A stretch of DNA of 44,915 nt. Origin: an uncultured Clostridia bacterium. Its GTDB lineage: Bacteria; Bacillota; Clostridia; Christensenellales; Borkfalkiaceae. The stretch's first letter is position 1; the number at the start of each line of letters is the position of its first letter. The stretch is from assembly GCA_947053655.1 (NCBI GenBank), contig CAMRTO010000010.1, positions 1 to 44,915 of the forward strand, written 5' to 3'. Shown here piece by piece: positions 1-7,982 of the stretch. The translations under genes and the position numbers were made by a program. Under the pieces are notes generated by a model, which had not been told where the DNA came from, searched no databases, and saw nothing but the letters and a program-made list of their open reading frames with translations.

Positions 1-1
1 G

Positions 2-76
2 CTGTCAAGGCTCGTTTACCGTGAGGCAATGACAACCATTAGTACCGAAAAGACAACCAACAAGCCGCAAGATTAA
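2..76 (+). CDS. C-terminal end of an unidentified gene (partial)
   Basis: An open frame enters from the left edge and ends at a TAA at 74-76, giving the last 24 residues (LSRLVYREAMTT..., ending NKPQD). The tail is hydrophilic and rich in Thr and Lys and I do not recognise it. That it is coding rests on the open frame and on a hairpin (8-bp arms 64-71 and 77-84) whose loop holds the stop codon, as often seen at gene ends. Too little remains to assign a family; a mobile-element gene is possible but unproven. Confidence 0.4.
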   Translation: MSRLVYREAMTTISTEKTTNKPQD

Positions 77-84
77 CTTGCGGC
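64..84 (+). terminator. Hairpin spanning the stop codon of the left-edge gene
   Basis: GCCGCAAG at 64-71 pairs exactly with CTTGCGGC at 77-84; the 5-base loop contains the TAA stop. It is followed by TATTTGCTTG, not a clean T run, so it may be a stability hairpin rather than an efficient terminator. Confidence 0.4.
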
Positions 85-202
85 TATTTGCTTGCCGTAA
101 AGCGGGTAGTCTGACAGCGGCAATTCCACTTGGCAAAACAATTCTGTGTTGTTCACCTTGAATATTGTTATGTTCTTATTTGCAATAATCCGCTTCACCA
201 TT

Positions 203-238
203 AAAACGGGGCAAAATTAACAGTTTTGCCCCGTTTTT
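203..238 (+). terminator. Rho-independent terminator
   Basis: AAAACGGGGCAAAA at 203-216 pairs perfectly with 224-237 over 14 bp, with a 7-base loop TTAACAG; the 3' arm runs into five T. Being A-flanked on the left and T-flanked on the right, it could act on both strands. It probably closes the transcript of the left-edge gene. Confidence 0.75.
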
Positions 239-306
239 GCTTGTTTTTCGGGCAGTTTTTAAAAATTGCCCACAATTTCCCCCAATCGAAAAGTCTTTAA
301 AATCTT

Positions 307-338
307 AGTCTCGCATGGTAAACCATGCGAGACTTTTT
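307..338. terminator. Bidirectional terminator hairpin
   Basis: AGTCTCGCATGG at 307-318 pairs exactly with CCATGCGAGACT at 323-334 around a TAAA loop, followed by TTTTT. It lies just downstream of the minus-strand gene ending at 374 and downstream of the left-edge plus-strand gene, so it may insulate both. Confidence 0.65.
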
Positions 339-373
339 AAAAAAATACATGCAACACGCCGAACTTGTGGGCT

Positions 374-628
374 TCATTTCATTTTTTCAACATACCAACG
401 CCTATAATAAGTTTCGTGATACAGCTCGCGGACGTAGCCGCTGACAAGTACGGTATAGCGAATTGTCGGCATACTGCCGACGTGTTGCGGCGCAGCCTGC
501 CGCACGTCTGTTATTTTGGAAATTTCGTATTCGATGCCGTTCACCCACTCAATGGCAACTGGTTTCATATTTCCGTCCGAATCGACGTGCAGTAAAACGC
601 CGACGTATACTTTTTTATAGTCCGCCAT
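374..628 (-). CDS. Small hypothetical protein, 84 aa
   Basis: An 84-residue soluble protein starting MADYKKVYVGVLLHVDSDG, with a patterned mix of beta-strand-like segments (VYVGVLLHV, IEYEISKI, IRYTVLV) and an aromatic tail (YHETYYRRWYVEK). It has no signal peptide or membrane segment. The pattern resembles short uncharacterised Firmicutes proteins, some of which as I recall lie near Y-family polymerase genes, but that link is not visible here and the function is unknown. It stands alone on the minus strand. There is no convincing Shine-Dalgarno site before the ATG at 628; a weak CATACT -10-like box lies about 6 bases upstream of the start, so a leaderless message is possible. A 12-bp terminator hairpin lies downstream at 307-338. 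Confidence 0.65.
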   Translation of the reverse strand: MADYKKVYVGVLLHVDSDGNMKPVAIEWVNGIEYEISKITDVRQAAPQHVGSMPTIRYTVLVSGYVRELYHETYYRRWYVEKMK

Positions 629-666
629 AATTCGAGTATGTGCAACCCGTTTGCAAAAAATGAACC

Positions 667-690
667 GCCGCGCCCGTTGCGCGGCTTTTT
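667..690 (+). terminator. GC-rich hairpin with T run
   Basis: GCCGCGC at 667-673 and GCGCGGC at 679-685 form a 7-bp stem with loop CCGTT, followed by five T. No plus-strand gene lies directly upstream, so its role is unclear. Confidence 0.4.
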
Positions 691-768
691 CTCTCGTAAC
701 GGCGGCTGATACGTTCGCCGTCGCAAGCGGTAAAACAAAAGCTACTCCGCAATGAGGGTTAACATTTA

Positions 769-796
769 AAAAACCGCTTTTAAAAAGCGGTTTTTC
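769..796 (-). terminator. Terminator of the grpE-dnaK-dnaJ operon
   Basis: AAAACCGCTTTT and AAAAGCGGTTTT form an A/T-flanked stem immediately after the dnaJ stop codon at 798-800. Read on the minus strand, the stem is followed by a T-rich run. Confidence 0.75.
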
Positions 797-797
797 G

Positions 798-1937
798 TTA
801 TTGTTTTTCTATTTTTTTACCGTACAGGGCGGATATGTTGTTGGCATACTTCTGCATATTGTCGCAGGATTTAAGCGGAATTCCGCTTTCGTATTCGTCC
901 AGTTTTTTACTCTGCTCGCGCGAAAGACGAGAAGGGATATCTATTTCCACGGTCACATAAAGGTTGCCCGTGCCGTTGACCGTCCTGACGCCCTTGCCGC
1001 GCAGGCAAAATCTTGTTCCCGACGCGGTGCCTTCGGGCACTGTAAGCTCCTGAACGTCGTCAATACCCGCCACCTGAATTTTTCCGCCGAGAACCGCCGT
1101 CTTATACGAGATAGGCACAGTTATATACAAATCTTTATCCTCGCGGCGGAGAAGCTTATGCGGCTCTATACGGAAATAAACGTATAAATCTCCGCTTTCG
1201 CCGCCGTTGCCCGCCGCCTGACCGAAGCCGCGCTTTCTGAGACTGCTGTCCTTGTCCACGCCCGCGGGGATATTTACAGTAAAACGCGTTTCCTTACGCA
1301 GATAGCCTTTCCCCTTGCAGTCGTTACATTTGTCGGTAATCTGCTTGCCGGTACCGTTACAGTCGGGACACGCGCCTACCTGTATGGTTCTGCCGAAAAT
1401 CGTATCCTGCTGAAATTTTACCCTGCCGCTTCCGCCGCAACGCGCGCACTTTTTAAAAGCCGTCCCTCCCTTGGCACCCGTTCCGTTGCATGCGGGGCAA
1501 GGCTCGTTGCGCATATAATTTATTTCTTTGGTACAGCCCTTTATTGCGTCAAGGAAGGAAAGGTTAACCGTCTGTTCGATATCCGCTCCGCGGGAAGCGC
1601 GGCGCGTATCTCCGCCGCCGAACGGCGACCCGCCGAATACGGAGGAAATTATATCCTCGAAGCCGCCGAAGCCGCCCGCGAAAGGATTTCCGCCTGCGCC
1701 GAAGCCGCCCATTCCGGGATGCTCCAGCTCGTAATCGTACTGTCTGCGTTTGTCCTCGTCGGACAAAATGGCGTTCGCCTCGTTTATTTCCTTGAATTTT
1801 TCCGCCGCAGCCGCGTCGCCGGGGTGAAAGTCGGGGTGGTACTGCTTGGCAAGCTTTCTGTATGCGGATTTAATTTCGTCCTGGGAAGCCGTTTTGGAAA
1901 TTCCCAGTACGTCGTAATAATTTTTCTTTTCTGCCAT
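798..1937 (-). CDS. dnaJ: Chaperone DnaJ (Hsp40)
   Basis: DnaJ delivers unfolded substrates to DnaK and stimulates its ATPase in the cytoplasm. The 379 residues show the full type I layout. An N-terminal J domain carries the HPD motif at residues 34-36. A Gly/Phe-rich linker occupies about 75-110. A zinc-binding domain with four CxxCxGxG-type repeats (CPACNGTG, CARCGGSG, CPDCNGTG, CNDCKGKG) lies at about 145-225, followed by the two C-terminal substrate-binding beta domains. Length is normal for the family. The ATG at 1937 has an AAGGAAAC ribosome site upstream. It is the last gene of grpE-dnaK-dnaJ; the 61-bp gap after dnaK carries a stable hairpin (1965-1984), and a terminator follows the stop. 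Confidence 0.97.
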   Translation of the reverse strand: MAEKKNYYDVLGISKTASQDEIKSAYRKLAKQYHPDFHPGDAAAAEKFKEINEANAILSDEDKRRQYDYELEHPGMGGFGAGGNPFAGGFGGFEDIISSVFGGSPFGGGDTRRASRGADIEQTVNLSFLDAIKGCTKEINYMRNEPCPACNGTGAKGGTAFKKCARCGGSGRVKFQQDTIFGRTIQVGACPDCNGTGKQITDKCNDCKGKGYLRKETRFTVNIPAGVDKDSSLRKRGFGQAAGNGGESGDLYVYFRIEPHKLLRREDKDLYITVPISYKTAVLGGKIQVAGIDDVQELTVPEGTASGTRFCLRGKGVRTVNGTGNLYVTVEIDIPSRLSREQSKKLDEYESGIPLKSCDNMQKYANNISALYGKKIEKQ

Positions 1938-1964
1938 TATATGTTTCCTTATAAACCGCTTAAA

Positions 1965-1984
1965 GGGGTGTCAGACGACACCCC
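1965..1984 (-). promoter_or_regulatory. Intercistronic hairpin between dnaK and dnaJ
   Basis: GGGGTGTC at 1965-1972 pairs exactly with GACACCCC at 1977-1984 around AGAC. There is no long T run on the minus strand, so it is more likely a stability, processing or partial-attenuation element than a full terminator. It could lower DnaJ output relative to DnaK (inference). Confidence 0.55.
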
Positions 1985-1998
1985 CGAAAGGTTGAATT

Positions 1999-3795
1999 TT
2001 AAGAATGTTGGTTGAACTCCGTACCGTCGTCGTTGCCGCCGCCGTTGTTGCCCGCCGCGCCGCCTGCCTGCTGGTACATCTTTGCCACAATCGGCTGAAT
2101 TTCGTTGGAAAGTGTGTCGATTGCCGCTTTTATTCTGTCGTTATCGCCCGACTCCATCTCGGTTTTAGCCTTAGCGACCGCGTCCTCAACAGTCTTTTTA
2201 TCGTCCTCCGAAAGCTTGTCACCCGCTTCCTTTAACGTCTTTTCAAGGCTGTCAATCATGCTTTCGAGCGTGTTCCTGTTATCGACCGACTCCTTACGCT
2301 TTTTGTCTTCCTCCGCGTATTTTTCCGCGTCCTTGACGGCTTTGTCGATATCCTCGTCCGAAAGATTTGTTGAAGCGGTAATCGTTATATTCGTGCTCTT
2401 GCCCGTTCCGAGATCCTTCGCCGTTACGTTTACTATGCCGTTCGCGTCCACGTCGAAAGTGACTTCTATCTGGGGAACCCCGCGGGGTGCGGGAGGTATA
2501 TCCGTAAGCATGAATTTGCCGAGCGATTTATTGTCGCGTGCAAACTTTCTTTCACCCTGTAAAACGTTTATTTCGACGCCGGGCTGATTGTCCGCCGCGG
2601 TGGAAAATACCTGACTTTTCTTTACGGGTATAGTGGTGTTTCTTTCGATAAGCGGTGTGGATACGCCGCCGAGCGTCTCTATGCCGAGCGTCAAAGGCAT
2701 GACGTCAAGCAAAAGCACGTCCTTAACCTCTCCGGACAGAACGCCGCCCTGAATAGCCGCGCCTATCGCCACGCATTCGTCGGGGTTGATGCCCTTAAAC
2801 GGCTCCTTGCCCGTAATCTGTTTTACTTTGTCGTACACGGCGGGAATACGCGTAGAGCCGCCGACCATTATAACTTTGCTTATATCGCCGTAGGAAAGCC
2901 CTGCGTCCTGCATTGCCTTGCGCATGGGCTCCAACGTCCTGTCAACGAGGTCGGACGTAAGCGAGTCGAACTTCTGTTTTGAAAGGTCTATGTCAAGATG
3001 CTGGGGCGCGCCGTCGACAACCGTAATGAACGGAAGATTAATGTTCGTCGTGCTCATGCCGGACAGCTCTATCTTGGCTTTTTCCGCTGCTTCTTTAAGG
3101 CGCTGCATGGCCATTTTGTCCTTGGAAAGGTCCACGCCCGTGTCCTTTTTAAAGGTTTCGACAAGGTAGTCCATAACCTTGTTGTCGAAGTCGTCGCCGC
3201 CGAGACGGGTATCGCCGTTGGTTGCGAGAACCTCGAAAACGCCGTCGCCTATTTCGAGAATAGAAACGTCGAAGGTACCGCCGCCGAGGTCGTAAATCAT
3301 GACCTTCTGACTTCCTTCCTGTTTATCGAGGCCGTAAGCAAGCGCCGCCGCGGTAGGCTCGTTTATAATACGCAAAACGTTTAATCCCGCAATTTTGCCC
3401 GCGTCCTTGGTTGCCTGACGCTGGCTGTCGTTAAAATATGCGGGACAGGTTATAACCGCGTCCGTAACTTTTCCGCCGAGGTAGCTTTCCGCGTCCGCTT
3501 TAAGCTTGGAAAGAACCATAGCCGAAATTTCCTGCGGGGAATAACCTTTTTCGATGTTTACCTTGTAAGACTCGCCCATGTGGCGCTTGATTGATATGAC
3601 GGTTTTATCGGGTGCGGCTACCGCAAGACGCTTTGCCGCCTGTCCCACTATTCTGCTGCCGTCGGGCTTGAACGATACGACCGAAGGGGTCGTTCTGTTA
3701 CCCTCGCTGTTAGCAATTACGACGGGCTCCCCGCCTTCCATTACCGCCACGCACGAATTGGTCGTGCCCAAATCGATTCCTATAACTTTTCCCAT
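1999..3795 (-). CDS. dnaK: Chaperone DnaK (Hsp70)
   Basis: DnaK is the ATP-dependent cytoplasmic Hsp70 that binds exposed hydrophobic segments of client proteins, working with DnaJ and the exchange factor GrpE. The 598 residues start with the signature [18 protein letters not shown], followed by the nucleotide-binding domain (phosphate-loop [12 protein letters not shown] near residue 170 and [12 protein letters not shown] near 310), the hydrophobic linker [13 protein letters not shown], the beta-sandwich substrate-binding domain and a helical lid. It ends in a Gly/Asn-rich tail, [13 protein letters not shown]. As in other Gram-positive DnaKs it lacks the extra nucleotide-domain segment found in proteobacterial homologues, consistent with its length just under 600. 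An AAAGGAGAA ribosome site precedes the ATG at 3795. It lies between grpE and dnaJ. Confidence 0.98.
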   Translation of the reverse strand: MGKVIGIDLGTTNSCVAVMEGGEPVVIANSEGNRTTPSVVSFKPDGSRIVGQAAKRLAVAAPDKTVISIKRHMGESYKVNIEKGYSPQEISAMVLSKLKADAESYLGGKVTDAVITCPAYFNDSQRQATKDAGKIAGLNVLRIINEPTAAALAYGLDKQEGSQKVMIYDLGGGTFDVSILEIGDGVFEVLATNGDTRLGGDDFDNKVMDYLVETFKKDTGVDLSKDKMAMQRLKEAAEKAKIELSGMSTTNINLPFITVVDGAPQHLDIDLSKQKFDSLTSDLVDRTLEPMRKAMQDAGLSYGDISKVIMVGGSTRIPAVYDKVKQITGKEPFKGINPDECVAIGAAIQGGVLSGEVKDVLLLDVMPLTLGIETLGGVSTPLIERNTTIPVKKSQVFSTAADNQPGVEINVLQGERKFARDNKSLGKFMLTDIPPAPRGVPQIEVTFDVDANGIVNVTAKDLGTGKSTNITITASTNLSDEDIDKAVKDAEKYAEEDKKRKESVDNRNTLESMIDSLEKTLKEAGDKLSEDDKKTVEDAVAKAKTEMESGDNDRIKAAIDTLSNEIQPIVAKMYQQAGGAAGNNGGGNDDGTEFNQHS

Positions 3796-3862
3796 AATAA
3801 TTCTCCTTTAACTATACTTCCGAATTGATTTTATTTTGTCTTGTAATTTTATTGTCCGAACC

Positions 3863-3877
3863 GCCGTCAACGACGGC
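3863..3877 (-). promoter_or_regulatory. Short hairpin between grpE and dnaK
   Basis: GCCGTC at 3863-3868 pairs with GACGGC at 3872-3877 around AAC, just after the grpE stop. Without a T run it is probably a stability or processing element rather than a terminator. Confidence 0.4.
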
Positions 3878-3883
3878 AAACCG

Positions 3884-4402
3884 CTAAACGGTTACCGTTA
3901 CCTGCGCGAAGCGTATAACCTTGTCCCCGCTGCGGTAACCCTTTTTAAGCACGTGCTTGACCGTGTTGGGAGCTTCGCCCTCGCCGCACGGCACGTTCAT
4001 TACAGCTTCCGCGACGCTTTCGTCAAACTGCGAACCCGCCTCGATTGCTATCTCCTCAACGCCCAGCGACGACAGTATCGAATTGAAGCTTTTTATTACC
4101 TTGTCGATACCCGCTTTGGTCTTTTCGTCCGAAGCCGAGTCCAGCGCGTAACCGAAGTTGTCCGCCACGGGCAACAGCTTTAATACCGCCTCCGCCGCGC
4201 CGTCCGCATAAGCCTTGGACACCGCCGCGGCGTTACGCTTGCGGTAATTGTCGTACTCTGCGGAAACCGAATACCATTTACGCTTGTAATCCTCTGCAAG
4301 CGCGGCAAGCTTTTCCGCTTCCGAAACTTCGGGTTCCGCCACGTGCTCCTCTTTTACCGGAGGCTGCTTTTTCTGCTTTTCTTCTTCGTTTTTCTTAGTC
4401 AT
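3884..4402 (-). CDS. grpE: Nucleotide exchange factor GrpE
   Basis: GrpE releases ADP from DnaK and so sets the chaperone cycle rate. The 172-residue protein has a charged, Lys/Glu-rich N-terminus, a long helical dimerisation region (about 30-110, including YKRKWYSVSAEYDNYRKRNA, typical of the family) and a C-terminal beta domain with the conserved signature around VKHVLKKGYRSGDKVIRFAQV. The start at 4402 has a GGGAGAGG ribosome site. It is the first gene of grpE-dnaK-dnaJ. Many Clostridia place the repressor gene hrcA directly upstream; here the next upstream gene is a divergent lipoprotein and no CIRCE inverted repeat (TTAGCACTC...GAGTGCTAA) is present in the 246-bp gap, so control is probably different. 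Confidence 0.95.
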   Translation of the reverse strand: MTKKNEEEKQKKQPPVKEEHVAEPEVSEAEKLAALAEDYKRKWYSVSAEYDNYRKRNAAAVSKAYADGAAEAVLKLLPVADNFGYALDSASDEKTKAGIDKVIKSFNSILSSLGVEEIAIEAGSQFDESVAEAVMNVPCGEGEAPNTVKHVLKKGYRSGDKVIRFAQVTVTV

Positions 4403-4648
4403 AACCTCTCCCGCAATTTCTTTACATTTATATATAAAACTTTAACGCGCGGTTTAAACATAAAAATCCACATATTTTTAAATTGCATAAATTTATAAAA
4501 TTTGCATAAAAATGCGCTTTGATTGCCCGTTTTAAAAAAAATATACAATTTTTTGTATTTATCTTTTCGTTTTAGTTGATTTGACGCATATTATATGGTA
4601 TTATATTAATGTATAGAAATTTTGAAAATATAATTCAGGAGGAATTTA
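4403..4648. other. Divergent AT-rich intergenic region between grpE and the lipoprotein operon
   Basis: A 246-bp gap holding the plus-strand promoter at 4581-4609 and ribosome site AGGAGGAA. TTGCATAAA-like segments recur around 4485-4515. I see no CIRCE element and no clear minus-strand -35/-10 pair for grpE. Confidence 0.5.
4581..4609 (+). promoter_or_regulatory. Sigma-A promoter of the lipoprotein operon
   Basis: TTGACG at 4581-4586, a 17-base spacer and TATTAA at 4604-4609 (TATATT two bases earlier is an alternative -10). The start codon at 4649 lies about 40 bases further on, with a good AGGAGGAA ribosome site. Confidence 0.7.
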
Positions 4649-7519
4649 ATGGGTAAACTTAAAAAGTTGCTTTTGGTTTTTCTCGTAACGTGCGCGGCAA
4701 TATGCGTAAGCGTGGCAGTCGCTTCGTGCGCGAGCAAAAACACGGCAAAATATCCTAATTTCAAAAATCCCGTAACAGGCGAAATAGACAAAAACGACCC
4801 CAACGCTTACCGCATACAGGTTGAATCCAAGGGCGGTTTGCCTTTGGACGGCGTGCGCGTTGAGGCAGTGAAAGACGGCGCGACGGTTATGGCGGGCATT
4901 TCGATAAACGGGGTCGTGCAAATGAAGCTCCCCCTCGACGAATACGAGTTGCGCGTTTCCGATCTTCCCGCAGGATATTATTTGGGCGAAAACGACAGAT
5001 TTATGACCAGCACCAAGACGAGAGAGGCTAAAATAAGCCTTCCTTCTACCGTCATAAACGAAACTGCGCCCAGCGGTACTTCATACAAGATAGGCGACCT
5101 CATGTACGATTTTACATTCGGTTCTATTCAATACGACGGTACCATCCAGTACAACAGCATTTCAGAGCTGCTTAAAACCAAAAAAGCGGTATTTTTGAAT
5201 TTCTGGTACAAGGACTGCAATCCCTGCAAGGCAGAGTTCCCCGCAATAGAGACGGCTTACCATTCCTATTCGGACGACGTGGCTTTCGTTGCGCTTTCGG
5301 CAAGGGATTCCGTTTCCACGATAGCGGACTTCAAAGAAAATTATTATCAGAAAGATTACGGCATGAGTCTTACTTTCGATATGGGTCAGGACTTAGCAGG
5401 AACAGGCAACATGCTTTCAGTCAACGCCTATCCCACAACCGTCGTTGTCGACAGGTACGGCATGATTGTTTACTACGACAGCGGAACAAAAACCATGGCG
5501 GGCGACTGGAGATCGCTGTTTGAAAAGTTTACTACGGACGATTATAAGCCAAATCTTGAGCCTGATTATCCCGACAACCCCGATAAGCCCGAGTATGACA
5601 GAGTGCTTCCCAACGTACCTACGCCTTCCGTAGCGGACTGGATAGCAAACCTTACGGGAAGCGGCGCGGAAGGAAAAATTACCGACTGCTATTCCGAGGA
5701 AGACCAATACGCATGGCCCTTTATAGTAGGCACGGATGAAAGCGAAAATAAAAAATATCTCGAAGCTTCCAATACGGGACTGTTTAATTCGTACTCCATA
5801 CTCAATGTAGACGTTCAGCTTGAAGCGGGCGATATACTTTCCTACGAATACAACGTCTTCAGCAAGAGCAACACCCTCAGCGTTATTCTTAACAGAGAAA
5901 AGAAGGTTGCGGAATATTCTGAAAACAGCGACGGCTGGAAGGACGAATATGCGGTTTATATAGCTAACCGCCCGACAAAGGTATCGCTTTACTTCTGCTA
6001 TCTGCGCAGTTCACAGGAAGAATTCAACAAAACCGAGTCCGAACACGCATATATCGGAAATATATATATCACCAATATTGCGGACGTTACCCGCGCAACC
6101 GACGCGAGATATACGGCTGTAACGGAAAACGGCACAGACGCGAACGGAAACACAGCGTACAGCTATCCCGAAATCGTCATGGGCGACGACGGGTATTACC
6201 GCGTAGGCAGCAAAACCGGCTCTCTCCTGCTGGCGGAACTGACCGAGGCTACTTTATGGTCCCAGATACACGTAGGCTCCAATACTATACAAGTAGCAGA
6301 CGGACTTGTTCCCGCTTCCCTCTACTATATCAGTTATTGGGACAAGAGAATGAACGTTAATCTTAACGTAGAAGGTCAAGCTACTAAATTCGTTTACGAC
6401 AATAAAGATTATTCCAAAGTAGTATTTGACAACTTCTATATCCAGAAATTTTCGGATTGCGGTCTTGTTCCTGTAGACGAAGAGCTTAAAGAAGCGATGC
6501 AGGCGTTTACAAAGTATTACTGCACTTTGCAAAATCTGACCTATTATCCCGAGCAATGGCTTGAAATGTGCCATTATTATCAGCATTACGGTGCGGAAAA
6601 GGGACACAACAACACAAAGGATTTGTGCTTCGCGCATCAGAGCACTGTTGAAGGTCTGCTTATCCGCAACGCATATACCGCAGTTGAAGACGTCGTTTAT
6701 ACCGTTGACAACTACAAGGGCTGGGCCATAGACGGCGGCGGTGTAATGTATAAATTCACGGCAACAAAAGACGGCGTTTACCGCTTGCAATCGCTTGGAA
6801 ACAACGTCGAAGCCGACCCCGCTATTTTTATCCACGATGCGGAAGGCAATAACTTAGTCGGTCAGGACGACGACCTTGCTTACGACAACTTCCTTAAACC
6901 CTACGGCAAGCATTTCTGTACGGAAATTTATCTGACTGCGGGAACGACGATTTACGCGCAATGCTCCGCAATGTTCCACGGCGACACGCAGATTTACGAA
7001 TTCAAGATAAGCTATATCGGTGAAACCTTCGACAGGCTTATTTACTGCACAACCGGCGACGGAGCTTACAGCTACAACCAATTCGGACTTTATTATCTGG
7101 GAATAGACGTAGCGTTTGACTCGTCATTGGGTTACTACCGCGCAGTAGGTCCCGAAGGCGACTCTTCGAAGGACGGAAGCTTCTGGTCGACAATCTATAT
7201 TGATTTCGTGCGTCCCAATTTCTTGGATTTAAAGAACCGTTCGATCAAATGGATGATAGACAACGGTCAATTTAACCTCGGCACCTTAGGTAACTATACT
7301 GCCGTTATGCGCGACTATTACAACCGTTCGATAAAGGACAAGGACGAGTCGGATCCGATGTACGGACTTATCGAAGCAGACCAAACTTTGGTAGACGTTC
7401 TTAACCTGCTTGTGCAAAAATATCACGAAGTAGACGCACACGCAAACGGATGGCTTTCCATGGCATGCTTCCGCGCTTACTACGGCTACGACAGCTACGC
7501 TGACGTTCCGCAGTCCTGA
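4649..7519 (+). CDS. Large lipoprotein with a TlpA/thioredoxin domain
   Basis: The 956-residue protein begins with a lipoprotein signal (basic start, hydrophobic core, lipobox VASC with acceptor Cys27) and should be anchored outside the membrane. A short carboxypeptidase-regulatory or Ig-like region follows (about 50-135). Then comes a TlpA-like thioredoxin domain (about 140-300) with active site C190-N-P-C193 in the FWYKDCNPCKAEFP context and the cis-proline segment NAYPTTVVVD. A Pro/Asp-rich linker (about 300-345) leads to a beta-sandwich region (about 350-480). A module beginning GYYRVGSKTG (residue 515) follows, then a segment resembling a pre-peptidase C-terminal domain (about 700-790), and a second, diverged GYYRAVGPEG module near the end. 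It is first of three co-oriented lipoprotein genes. The thioredoxin domain suggests disulfide or peroxide chemistry at the surface; the other domains are of unknown role. Confidence 0.85.
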   Translation: MGKLKKLLLVFLVTCAAICVSVAVASCASKNTAKYPNFKNPVTGEIDKNDPNAYRIQVESKGGLPLDGVRVEAVKDGATVMAGISINGVVQMKLPLDEYELRVSDLPAGYYLGENDRFMTSTKTREAKISLPSTVINETAPSGTSYKIGDLMYDFTFGSIQYDGTIQYNSISELLKTKKAVFLNFWYKDCNPCKAEFPAIETAYHSYSDDVAFVALSARDSVSTIADFKENYYQKDYGMSLTFDMGQDLAGTGNMLSVNAYPTTVVVDRYGMIVYYDSGTKTMAGDWRSLFEKFTTDDYKPNLEPDYPDNPDKPEYDRVLPNVPTPSVADWIANLTGSGAEGKITDCYSEEDQYAWPFIVGTDESENKKYLEASNTGLFNSYSILNVDVQLEAGDILSYEYNVFSKSNTLSVILNREKKVAEYSENSDGWKDEYAVYIANRPTKVSLYFCYLRSSQEEFNKTESEHAYIGNIYITNIADVTRATDARYTAVTENGTDANGNTAYSYPEIVMGDDGYYRVGSKTGSLLLAELTEATLWSQIHVGSNTIQVADGLVPASLYYISYWDKRMNVNLNVEGQATKFVYDNKDYSKVVFDNFYIQKFSDCGLVPVDEELKEAMQAFTKYYCTLQNLTYYPEQWLEMCHYYQHYGAEKGHNNTKDLCFAHQSTVEGLLIRNAYTAVEDVVYTVDNYKGWAIDGGGVMYKFTATKDGVYRLQSLGNNVEADPAIFIHDAEGNNLVGQDDDLAYDNFLKPYGKHFCTEIYLTAGTTIYAQCSAMFHGDTQIYEFKISYIGETFDRLIYCTTGDGAYSYNQFGLYYLGIDVAFDSSLGYYRAVGPEGDSSKDGSFWSTIYIDFVRPNFLDLKNRSIKWMIDNGQFNLGTLGNYTAVMRDYYNRSIKDKDESDPMYGLIEADQTLVDVLNLLVQKYHEVDAHANGWLSMACFRAYYGYDSYADVPQS

Positions 7520-7547
7520 CAATTAAATTTTAAAGGAGATAAAATTT

Positions 7548-7973
7548 ATGAAGACATTATTTAAAAGCTTAACATTGGCAATTGCACTTTCCCTTGCGGT
7601 ATGCGTCGGCGTTTTCGCCGTCGCATGCGGCGACAAGGATAAAAACAATACACAGGGCGAACAGTATTCCGTCTATGTGGTTTATTCCGACGGAACCGCC
7701 GTAAACGGACACACCGACGGAACGGGCTTTGATATGGCTACCGATACGGAAACCTCCATTTTCGTCCAGTGGTGCAGCGGCGAGCGTTGCTCGACTCCCG
7801 TCAGATTGGGAACGGACGGCAAGGCAAGCATCAGCGCAAGCAAGCTTGAGGAAGCGCTCGGCGGCAAACCCGACCACGTAACCCTGCTCAGCGTAAAGGG
7901 ATACACGGAAAACCCGACGCAAGAGATATCCGGCGCAGGCGAAGCAAAAATCACGCTCGGCGCCAAGGCTTAA
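7548..7973 (+). CDS. Small lipoprotein, 141 aa, function unknown
   Basis: A lipoprotein signal ends in the lipobox AVAC with acceptor Cys27. The mature part is about 115 residues, Thr/Gly-rich and probably all-beta (YSVYVVYSDGTAVNG, then TSIFVQWCSGERCSTPV), resembling a small carboxypeptidase-regulatory or Ig-like fold. It carries a close cysteine pair, WCSGERC, which could form a disulfide or be a target of the neighbouring thioredoxin-like domain (inference). It has no recognised family. The ATG has an AAAGGAGAT site; it lies 28 bp after the large TlpA lipoprotein and 9 bp before the next gene, so all three are almost certainly co-transcribed. Confidence 0.8.
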   Translation: MKTLFKSLTLAIALSLAVCVGVFAVACGDKDKNNTQGEQYSVYVVYSDGTAVNGHTDGTGFDMATDTETSIFVQWCSGERCSTPVRLGTDGKASISASKLEEALGGKPDHVTLLSVKGYTENPTQEISGAGEAKITLGAKA

Positions 7974-7982
7974 GGAGAAACA

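Larger units (their letters stand above)
77..373. other. Gene-free stretch with successive hairpins
   Basis: No credible coding sequence. The stretch holds a 14-bp terminator stem (203-237), a 22-base inverted repeat with one G/T mismatch pair (250-271) and a 12-bp stem with a 4-base loop and T run (307-338). The rest has no motif I recognise. Confidence 0.5.

Noticed and set aside
4403..4648. CIRCE element upstream of grpE
   Set aside because: Neither TTAGCACTC nor GAGTGCTAA, nor a close variant, is present.
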